A model generated the notes under the pieces. That model was not told the DNA's origin. It searched no databases and worked only from the letters and a program-made list of their open reading frames with translations. Source: Flavobacteriaceae bacterium (GTDB lineage Bacteria > Bacteroidota > Bacteroidia > Flavobacteriales > Flavobacteriaceae). Taken from it: a stretch of 8,231 nt of DNA. Location: positions 1 to 8,231 of the forward strand of contig CANJDA010000096.1 of NCBI GenBank assembly GCA_947472705.1. Reading direction: 5' to 3'. The translations under genes were made by a program, and so were the position numbers. Position 1 is the first letter of the stretch, and every line of letters starts with the position of its first letter. Below are positions 1-5,389 of this stretch, in pieces.

Positions 1-1465
1 GACCTTTTACATTATGTAAATCTCCAGTATGTTCGCGATAAAATTTTTCGAATATTCTTTTTTGAGCTGTTTTTGTCATTCCAACTCCTTGATCTTTTAT
101 TTTAATAACAATAAACTCTTTTATATTTTCGGTATATATATCAATAATTGGAATTTGTGGTGAGTATTTAATAGCATTGTCTAATATGTTGACTAGCACA
201 TTAGTGAAATGTACATCATTCAATAATACATTTGTTCTCAGTGCATCTAAATGAGTAGTTATTGTTCCTCCTCTATCTTCTACAATCAAATTCACATGTT
301 CAACAGCATCTTCAATGATGTCATGAATGTTGTTAGATTCTTTATTAATTTCTAATTCTTTTTTCTCTAATTTGGAAATGCGCAATACATTTTCAACTTG
401 AGCATGCATTCTTTTATTTTCTTCTCTAATCATTTGCAAATAACGATTCACTTTCTCTTTATCTTCTATGATTTTTGGGTTTTTAATAGCGTCTAAGGCC
501 AAATTAATAGTTGCAATAGGTGTTTTAAATTCATGAGTCATATTATTAATAAAATCGGTTTTAATTTCAGAAATCTGTCGTTGTTTTATCAATTGACTCA
601 AAGCACTGGAATATGTAATTATAATAACAAGTGTAAATATTATAGAAAGCAAACATATTCCGATCAATTCTGAAAATAAAAATTTCTTTTTTTGAGGAAA
701 TGTCACCAATAATTGATATTTGTTATTTCCTTCATTATCAATAAAAACAGGAATTGAATAAGTTGATGTTTTATCATACTTAAAATTATCTGATTTTATT
801 TTTGTTGCTAATCCATTGCTATAAACATTATACTCAAAGGGTGTTTTTACGCCGTATTCTGTTAATTCTTCTTTTAGAATTTTCTGTAACATTTCGTTAG
901 AAATCCTTTCCTGTATTGGTTTAAGTGCCGCAATATCTTTAAATACCATTTCAAACTGAGCATCTAATATATCAGTACGTCCTCTTTTTTGAATTTTTAT
1001 ATCAGGAGTAATTGTATTTTTTGGTGATAAATTGTCAATATTCCCGTTATTATAAATTTCTGTTTTTCTGTTAGCAGATAAGCTTTTTAATTTTTTTACT
1101 GTATCTGTTTTTGTGTCAAAGAACGAAGAAGTTATGCCGTAATCTTCTGAAATTATACTGTTAGAATAAATAATTGTTTCATTGGTTCGTGTATCTCTTT
1201 GATAAAGGCGTAATTCTAAAAAGTCATTTTTATCTGGAGTCTTACCTGTGCTATCTTTTAAATGATTGTATCTCTCATAATAGGTGTACATTTCATTTTT
1301 GTTCAGTTTTTCCGCTACATTTCCAAGAACTTGTTTTACGTGATATTTAAATTGTTCTTCATTGTTTTCAAATGATTTATCAAACCAATACACCTGAACA
1401 AGTATAATGCCTATTAAAGACAAACTCATTAAAATGACAAGCAATCGGAAAAACAATTTATTCAT
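1..1465 (-). CDS. Sensor histidine kinase, C-terminus cut by window edge
   Basis: This inner-membrane two-component sensor kinase would autophosphorylate on histidine and pass the phosphate to a response regulator, probably encoded just beyond the left edge. I see 488 complete codons. There is an N-terminal membrane segment (about residues 5-26), a periplasmic domain of about 235 residues with no family I recognise, a second membrane segment (about 263-285), a HisKA helix pair with the H box MTHEFKTP (phospho-acceptor His311), and an ATPase domain with the N box (Asn426, Asn430), G1 box DQGVGM (458-463) and F box IFEKF (471-475). The last G box is lost at the edge. No HAMP domain separates the second membrane segment from HisKA. 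The start is the ATG right before the first hydrophobic segment. The overall layout resembles RprX-type Bacteroidota kinases, but that orthology is only a guess. It lies 71 bp downstream of coaE. Confidence 0.9.
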   Translation of the reverse strand, partial: MNKLFFRLLVILMSLSLIGIILVQVYWFDKSFENNEEQFKYHVKQVLGNVAEKLNKNEMYTYYERYNHLKDSTGKTPDKNDFLELRLYQRDTRTNETIIYSNSIISEDYGITSSFFDTKTDTVKKLKSLSANRKTEIYNNGNIDNLSPKNTITPDIKIQKRGRTDILDAQFEMVFKDIAALKPIQERISNEMLQKILKEELTEYGVKTPFEYNVYSNGLATKIKSDNFKYDKTSTYSIPVFIDNEGNNKYQLLVTFPQKKKFLFSELIGICLLSIIFTLVIIITYSSALSQLIKQRQISEIKTDFINNMTHEFKTPIATINLALDAIKNPKIIEDKEKVNRYLQMIREENKRMHAQVENVLRISKLEKKELEINKESNNIHDIIEDAVEHVNLIVEDRGGTITTHLDALRTNVLLNDVHFTNVLVNILDNAIKYSPQIPIIDIYTENIKEFIVIKIKDQGVGMTKTAQKRIFEKFYREHTGDLHNVKG

Positions 1466-1469
1466 TAAA

Positions 1470-1497
1470 CAAATCTAAGATTTTAACATTTATACAA
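1470..1497 (-). promoter_or_regulatory. Possible promoter of the histidine kinase gene
   Basis: Reading the minus strand, TTG (1497-1495) is followed after 17 bases by TAGATTTG (1477-1470), a full match to the Bacteroidota -7 consensus TAnnTTTG with a suitable -33 element. It ends only four bases before the kinase ATG, so a transcript from it would be leaderless or nearly so. That is the main reason for doubt. If it is not used, the kinase depends on readthrough from coaE. Confidence 0.35.
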
Positions 1498-1503
1498 TAA
1501 ATA

Positions 1504-1521
1504 CATTAACCAAACATTAAC
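1504..1521 (-). promoter_or_regulatory. 7-4-7 direct repeat, candidate response-regulator site
   Basis: On the minus strand two exact copies of GTTAATG are separated by TTTG, giving an 11-bp period. OmpR/PhoB-family regulators bind direct repeats of this geometry, and the site also nearly fits the Firmicutes WalR box (TGTWAH-N5-TGTWAH, one mismatch in the first position of the second half). It lies immediately upstream of the candidate -33 element of the kinase gene, an activator-like position. Binding by the partner of this kinase is an inference. Confidence 0.4.
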
Positions 1522-1536
1522 ATCTGGCCTAATAAA

Positions 1537-2121
1537 TTATTGATTTTTTAATAAAAGGAGGATTTTTTTGATTTGATTTTGAGTTTCTTCAACAGTATTA
1601 TTATAAATTACGTAATCACTTTTTGCAATACGATCTTCATCAGCCCATTGATTTGCCATGCGTTTTAATATACTTTCTCTATCTGTTTTATCACGCTCTA
1701 AAATTCTCTTTATTTTAGTTTCTAAAGGTGTCACAACGGTAATGATGCTGTCACAGTCTTTGTAACTACCGGTTTCAAATAAAATGGCCGCTTCTTTAAC
1801 TACAAAAGGGAAGTTACGATGCTCACGAACCCAAAGGTCAAAATGTTTTTTTACAAGTGGATGAACAATACCATTTAGCTTTTGAAGCTTATCTGGATTA
1901 TTAAAAACTAGCTGAGCTAATTTTTCCCTTTTAAGATGATTATCGTCAAGAATATCCGTACCAAATTCATTAACTATTGCTTGAATGACCAAATCGTTTT
2001 CCATCAACTTTCGAGCTTCATCATCAGCTATATAAACTGGAATCCCTAATGATTTTATATAATTAGCCACTAGTGTTTTACCACTACCAATTCCGCCTGT
2101 TAATCCAATTATTTTTGTCAT
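1537..2121 (-). CDS. coaE: Dephospho-CoA kinase
   Basis: This cytoplasmic enzyme phosphorylates the 3'-hydroxyl of the ribose of dephospho-CoA with ATP, the last step of coenzyme A synthesis. The 194-residue length is normal for the family. The P-loop GGIGSGKT spans residues 9-16, followed by the ADDEAR segment (32-37) with the conserved Asp33/Asp34 pair. The His-Pro motif is at 87-88, the substrate-binding segment AAILFETG at 111-118, and the arginine-bearing lid region (RDKTDRES to MANQ) at about 143-158. The start codon overlaps the stop of the upstream glycosyltransferase gene in ATGA, so translation is probably coupled; no Shine-Dalgarno sequence is seen. The gene looks intact. Pairing with a glycosyltransferase and a sensor kinase is a matter of gene order and gives no evidence of a shared pathway. 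Confidence 0.97.
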   Translation of the reverse strand: MTKIIGLTGGIGSGKTLVANYIKSLGIPVYIADDEARKLMENDLVIQAIVNEFGTDILDDNHLKREKLAQLVFNNPDKLQKLNGIVHPLVKKHFDLWVREHRNFPFVVKEAAILFETGSYKDCDSIITVVTPLETKIKRILERDKTDRESILKRMANQWADEDRIAKSDYVIYNNTVEETQNQIKKILLLLKNQ

Positions 2122-3122
2122 GATTGTATTTTAAAAAATAATTCAGGAAAAGCTTCCTCTGGTTTTTGTTTTAAAACAATCACTTTTATGTATGATTTTA
2201 AAAACCCTCTACCATAACCAAAGAATTGTTTGTAAACTGCAATTAAAGATAAAAACCCAATCGCAATACTTTTATTTTGTATAGAAGCTAAAATAAATAT
2301 AGTTGCAAAATATAGAGCAAAACATAATATTGGTAAATTTATTCCAAATAGAAATAAAAAAACGGTAAGACAAAAACCTAAGATAAATAAAGACGGGAAG
2401 AAAAAAGTAAGTTTACTGTATTCAGGATACCAACTATTTAAAATAGGTCGGGCTTTTCCAAATTTATTAACTTGAATATCGAATTTATTCCAATCTATTC
2501 TTCTTTTATGATATACATAAGCATTTGTGAAAAGGCGAGTTTCAAATCCTAATTTCCACAATCGTATTGATAAGTCTGGGTCTTCTCCGGGATGAATATT
2601 TCCAAAACCACTAGAAGTTTCAAAGGCCTTTTTAGAAATGCCCATATTAAAACTTCTAGGTTGAAATTTATTCAACTTTTCAGACCCTCCTCTTATTCCA
2701 CCAGTTGTTAAAAAAGATGTCATAGCAAAATTTATTGCTTTTTGTATGTCAGTAAATGAATCTAACGAAGCATCTGGACCACCATAACAGTCAACATATT
2801 GAGCAGTTAATTCTTTATCAACTTCTGTTAAATATTGTTTAGGAATAATACAATCAGAATCAAAAATTATAAAATAATCACCTTTGGCAACTTTCATTCC
2901 ATAATTCCTAGAATCACCAGGACCTGAATTTTCTTTAAAGTAATAAGATATATTTAATTTCTCTTTGAAACGTTCGACTTCTTCTTTGCAAGTTATTGAG
3001 GAACCATCTTCAATTATCACTACCTCAAATGACTTATCATAACTTGAAACAATTAAACTCTCTAAAAGTTCAGATATCTCGTCTGGTCTATTGTATACTG
3101 GTATTATTATGGAAAACTGCAT
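2118..3122 (-). CDS. Membrane-anchored family 2 glycosyltransferase
   Basis: This is a GT-A fold, inverting glycosyltransferase of family GT2, expected to move a sugar from a nucleotide-sugar donor to a lipid or polysaccharide acceptor at the inner face of the cytoplasmic membrane. The 334-residue protein opens with the hallmark FSIIIPVYNRPDEI (3-16), followed by EDG (38-40), the metal-binding DSD (88-90), a GGPDASL loop (114-120), NMGISKKAF (159-167) and GED (179-181), which carries the probable catalytic base. The C-terminal third is hydrophobic with two or three membrane segments (about 238-260, 262-281 and possibly 284-300), followed by a basic tail. Sugar and acceptor cannot be read from the sequence; roles in exopolysaccharide, lipopolysaccharide or glycoprotein glycan synthesis all remain possible. 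The start is the first ATG, directly before the beta-strand that begins the fold. It is the first gene of a unit with coaE. Confidence 0.93.
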   Translation of the reverse strand: MQFSIIIPVYNRPDEISELLESLIVSSYDKSFEVVIIEDGSSITCKEEVERFKEKLNISYYFKENSGPGDSRNYGMKVAKGDYFIIFDSDCIIPKQYLTEVDKELTAQYVDCYGGPDASLDSFTDIQKAINFAMTSFLTTGGIRGGSEKLNKFQPRSFNMGISKKAFETSSGFGNIHPGEDPDLSIRLWKLGFETRLFTNAYVYHKRRIDWNKFDIQVNKFGKARPILNSWYPEYSKLTFFFPSLFILGFCLTVFLFLFGINLPILCFALYFATIFILASIQNKSIAIGFLSLIAVYKQFFGYGRGFLKSYIKVIVLKQKPEEAFPELFFKIQS

Positions 3123-3136
3123 GCCTAAAATTTTAA

Positions 3137-3144
3137 CAAAGATA
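3137..3144 (-). promoter_or_regulatory. Possible -7 element for the glycosyltransferase-coaE unit
   Basis: The minus strand reads TATCTTTG, a full match to TAnnTTTG, in the short gap between the upstream terminator and the glycosyltransferase ATG. No TTG is found at the usual -33 distance, which weakens the call. The expected leader would be only about 8 nucleotides. A promoter is needed here, because the upstream gene ends in a strong terminator. Confidence 0.4.
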
Positions 3145-3150
3145 AGTTTT

Positions 3151-3187
3151 ATAAAAAAGAAAAACCACCTAATATTTAGGTGGTTTT
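3151..3187 (-). terminator. Rho-independent terminator of the T9SS protein gene
   Basis: A perfect 12-bp stem (3161-3172 with 3176-3187) closes a 3-base loop. On the minus strand it is followed by a T-rich tail (TTTTTCTTTTTT). It sits 21 bp after the stop codon of the secreted-protein gene and cleanly separates that gene from the glycosyltransferase-coaE unit. The stem core is AGGTGG/CCACCT. Confidence 0.88.
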
Positions 3188-3208
3188 ATATTAATTGTAG
3201 TTAATGAT

Positions 3209-4939
3209 TTATTGTTTAATAACTTTAATTGTTTTTACTTGTCCATTAGATGTTACTTTAACCATATAGGCACCCTCTGATAAATTTGACATATCAACCT
3301 GAGCAAGATTAGAATTAAATTTAGCAGAAACTACTTTTTGTCCTAATAAATTAAACACTTCTACACCTGATATTTCTGGGTTATTAGATAAAGTTAAAGT
3401 ATTTTTAACAGGGTTTGGATAATACAAGAAATTTGAACTATTAAAAGAATTATTTCCTAATCCGTCATCAGATAATCTTAATGTAAATGTTCCTTGCTCT
3501 ACAGCATTACTCCATACTTGTACATAATAAATAGAATTTGGTGTAAGTGCTGTATATGATTGTGTACTTACCGCAGTCCAGTTTGAATTACAATTTCCTA
3601 TTGCAGTTAATGCACCACATGTTCCTGAATAAACAAGATAATTCATAGAAGTCATTGTTCCAGGAGTAAGTGTTAAAGTTACATTACCAGATGTCGGTGC
3701 AAAAAATGAAAACCAAACGTCTTGTATAGAACCAAATAAATCACAAGTTGGTTGTGTAGAACTAATTGTTCCAAAAGAATTATCAGAAATATTATCAGTT
3801 CCATCTACTGGTACATTTAAAGCAGTACCACAATCTTGATTATCAACAGCTGGAGGGTTTACTGCCGAACAAGAAACATCCATTGTGTAAAGTCCAGTAC
3901 TAATAGAATTGTAACCTTCGACTACTATATAATAGGTTGTTGTACCATCTGAAGTAAAAGTAATATTTGAATTTAATGTATTTGATACACAAGTGTTATC
4001 GTCATCATTCCCTGCGATTGCTGTTAAATTACCAGATGTTCCAGTAAGTACCAATACAGAAGTATCATAAGAAGAGCCACAAAGGTTTAAAGTTACTGCT
4101 TCAGGAGTACCTGAACCTGTATAAGAATACCAAACGTTTGGGGCATCTAAATCAACTCCAAAAAACAAGGTTGCATTTGCTTCATCTAAAGTGGCAAGAG
4201 ATGTATCTTCTGAATACGTATTTCCACAAGTAATAGCGATAGCATCAACAAAATTATCATTTGTTGGTGGACAAGCCGTTTGTGTTTGTGCTGATCCAAC
4301 TACACTACAAATAGGAGTCTGATCATTGGTAGCTGTCAAAATAACTGTAGTTCCATTAGCATAAGGACCAAAAGTTACCAATCCAGTAGTCGAAACAGTT
4401 TGAGGAGCACTCCCTTGATTATCAGTTATAGTTATTGAAGTAGCTGTACCTAAATTAATAATATTCGCAGTAGCATTAAACGAAGTGTCAGCCGGACAAT
4501 TGGTAGTTTTTCCAAAAGTTACGGTTGGTTGTATACAAGGAGGAACACCACAAGCTACCCTTTTAGTTCTACAAGTAGATTGCGCTGCACAAGTTGCGTC
4601 TAAGTGTGTGTAAAATCTGATATCTCCACTTACAGTAGAAAGCCATGTAACTGAACCTAGCCCATAACTTGCGGCTGTTGCACCTGCATCAGTACTTATA
4701 GTAATAACATCATTTGTATTTGAACTACTAAAGGTATAAGTTTGACCTGAAACAACAGTAATTACAGAATATTCACTTGCATAACCACAAGTTGTAACAC
4801 TTTGCAAAGTGATTCCATCACATTGAGATGAATCAGGAACAAAAGTTGCTGTTGGCCACTGTCCATTTACAGAACTCAAACATTGAGAAATTCCGCTTAG
4901 TGAAGTTAATAATAAAATTAGTAAAGTAATTTTTTTCAT
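3209..4939 (-). CDS. Secreted protein with T9SS type A sorting domain, function unknown
   Basis: This protein is exported by Sec and then moved across the outer membrane by the type IX secretion system, probably ending on the cell surface or outside the cell. The 576 residues show a signal peptide (about 1-19, basic MKK then a leucine-rich core ending near GISQ), an N-terminal cysteine-containing beta-rich domain (about 20-133), and a linker domain (about 136-223) resembling bacterial surface repeat modules. Two successive domains that look like PPC-type beta-sandwiches follow (about 226-357 and 364-491), the first beginning NDNFVDAIAI. The C-terminal sorting domain (about 503-576) carries FLYYPNPVKNTL, GVEVFNLLGQKV and LSEGAYMVKV and ends in basic residues. 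About 18 cysteines suggest disulfides. I see no catalytic domain, so adhesion or matrix binding is more likely than enzyme activity; that is inference. The gene has its own terminator and probably its own promoter. Confidence 0.92.
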   Translation of the reverse strand: MKKITLLILLLTSLSGISQCLSSVNGQWPTATFVPDSSQCDGITLQSVTTCGYASEYSVITVVSGQTYTFSSSNTNDVITISTDAGATAASYGLGSVTWLSTVSGDIRFYTHLDATCAAQSTCRTKRVACGVPPCIQPTVTFGKTTNCPADTSFNATANIINLGTATSITITDNQGSAPQTVSTTGLVTFGPYANGTTVILTATNDQTPICSVVGSAQTQTACPPTNDNFVDAIAITCGNTYSEDTSLATLDEANATLFFGVDLDAPNVWYSYTGSGTPEAVTLNLCGSSYDTSVLVLTGTSGNLTAIAGNDDDNTCVSNTLNSNITFTSDGTTTYYIVVEGYNSISTGLYTMDVSCSAVNPPAVDNQDCGTALNVPVDGTDNISDNSFGTISSTQPTCDLFGSIQDVWFSFFAPTSGNVTLTLTPGTMTSMNYLVYSGTCGALTAIGNCNSNWTAVSTQSYTALTPNSIYYVQVWSNAVEQGTFTLRLSDDGLGNNSFNSSNFLYYPNPVKNTLTLSNNPEISGVEVFNLLGQKVVSAKFNSNLAQVDMSNLSEGAYMVKVTSNGQVKTIKVIKQ

Positions 4940-4953
4940 AGTGAGATTGTTTA

Positions 4954-4980
4954 TAAGTTAACCTTATAAAGGTAAGTTAA
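4954..4980 (-). promoter_or_regulatory. Candidate promoter/operator of the T9SS protein gene
   Basis: The minus strand carries TACCTTTA (4974-4967), a one-mismatch fit to the Bacteroidota -7 element, about 27 bp before the ATG. It overlaps an inverted repeat ACCTT-TAT-AAGGT (4961-4973), and two direct copies of TTAACTTA (4980-4973 and 4961-4954, period 19) flank it. The only nearby TTG is 14 bp upstream, short for a -33 element, so the promoter call is tentative. The symmetry suggests a regulator site laid over the promoter. Confidence 0.3.
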
Positions 4981-5026
4981 ATAAAAAACAATAAAAAGAT
5001 AATAAATTATTTTTTTAACAGAGTTA

Positions 5027-5059
5027 TAAACGAATTTCGTTTAGCTGGTTATAGCAGCT
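5027..5059. repeat. Two adjoining short inverted repeats
   Basis: TAAACGA-ATT-TCGTTTA (5027-5043) is a perfect 7-bp inverted repeat with a 3-base centre. It shares one base with a second one, AGCTG-GTTATAG-CAGCT (5043-5059). The hexamer GTTATA occurs three times around them (5023, 5048, 5060). They could be a protein-binding site, a small structured RNA element, or the edge of a decayed mobile sequence. The spacing does not decide between these. Confidence 0.4.
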
Positions 5060-5095
5060 GTTATATGAAGCGTTTAATTTACAGGCCTCATTTTG

Positions 5096-5108
5096 GACAT
5101 GGCATGTC
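5096..5108. repeat. Perfect 13-bp dyad at the edge of the tandem array
   Basis: GACATG-G-CATGTC is a perfect inverted repeat with a single central base, too tight for a hairpin but well suited to a protein dimer. Its half CATGTC is also the core of many of the 21-bp units that follow, so the dyad is probably related to the array and may mark where it starts. Confidence 0.5.
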
Positions 5109-5120
5109 ACTTTTCATAGT

Positions 5121-5330
5121 TTTCCCATGGCATTTCGGAACTTTCCTATGTCGTTTCAGAGCTTTCCTATGACATTTCAGAACTTTCCTATGTCGTTTCG
5201 GAGCTTTCCCATTTCATTTCGGAGCTTTCCCATGTCATTTTAGAACTTTCCCATGTAATTTCAGAACTATCCCATGTCATTTTAGAACTTTCCTATGTCG
5301 TTTCGGAGTTTTTCTATGTTATTTTGAAAC
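5121..5330. repeat. Tandem array of ten 21-bp units
   Basis: Ten contiguous units of exactly 21 bp begin at 5121, 5142, 5163, 5184, 5205, 5226, 5247, 5268, 5289 and 5310. Each consists of TTTCCYATGTCR followed by TTTCRGARC. Units 4 and 9 differ only in their last base, and units 6 and 8 only at position 2; the last unit is the most diverged. A degenerate copy with a 2-base insertion precedes the array (about 5102-5120). There are no unique spacers. Each unit repeats TTTC twice, hinting at an older half-unit, and contains partial dyads (ATGxCAT; GGAA-CT-TTCC where the unit ends in GGAAC). The 21-bp period equals two helical turns, so all units face the same side of the DNA. Five reading frames are broken by stops and one plus-strand frame is open without a start codon. 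Its function is unknown to me. Confidence 0.95.
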
Positions 5331-5350
5331 TCCATCATTTTTTTTCAAAA
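5322..5350. repeat. 8-bp inverted repeat closing the tandem array
   Basis: TTTTGAAA (5322-5329) and TTTCAAAA (5343-5350) are perfect reverse complements separated by 13 bases. The left arm lies in the last, most diverged 21-bp unit. In a minus-strand transcript running on from fabV this could fold into a weak A+U hairpin. Confidence 0.35.
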
Positions 5351-5360
5351 CAGATAAAAA

Positions 5361-5389
5361 GGTTTTATATAACTATATGATTATAGTTA
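5361..5389 (-). terminator. Weak hairpin over the fabV stop codon
   Basis: TAACTATA (5370-5377) and TATAGTTA (5382-5389) form a perfect 8-bp stem with a 4-base loop, and the stem includes the TAA stop of fabV. On the minus strand a TTTTT run follows only after about nine bases (from about 5360 down). The A+T-rich stem and the displaced T run make it a weak terminator at best, so some transcripts may continue into the tandem array. Confidence 0.3.

Larger units (their letters stand above)
4940..5386. other. Intergenic region between fabV and the T9SS protein gene
   Basis: This 447-bp stretch holds no gene I can support. From left to right it contains the candidate promoter of the T9SS protein gene, a run of almost pure A+T (4979-5020), a cluster of short inverted repeats with three copies of GTTATA (5023-5065), a plain stretch (5066-5095), a GACATG-G-CATGTC dyad (5096-5108), a degenerate and then ten clear 21-bp tandem repeats (to 5330), an 8-bp inverted repeat (5322-5350) and a weak hairpin over the fabV stop. 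The part from about 5040 to 5330 is visibly richer in G+C than its flanks. Confidence 0.85.

Noticed and set aside
3161..3187. Bidirectional terminator
   Set aside because: The stem is perfect, but no gene on the plus strand ends here and the longer T tail is on the minus strand.
4880..4939. Lipoprotein signal in the T9SS protein
   Set aside because: A cysteine follows the signal peptide (residue 20), but it is preceded by ISQ, which does not fit a lipobox, and the protein ends in a T9SS sorting domain.
5023..5065. Integron attC site
   Set aside because: The GTTATA motifs do not fit the R' core GTTRRRY, and no integrase or cassette structure is visible.
5055..5243. Plus-strand frame reading FPMSFRS-type heptads
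   Set aside because: It meets in-frame stops in units 6 (TAG), 7 (TAA) and later, and its first ATG lies inside the array.
5121..5330. CRISPR array
   Set aside because: Units are contiguous 21-mers with no unique spacers and no cas genes nearby.
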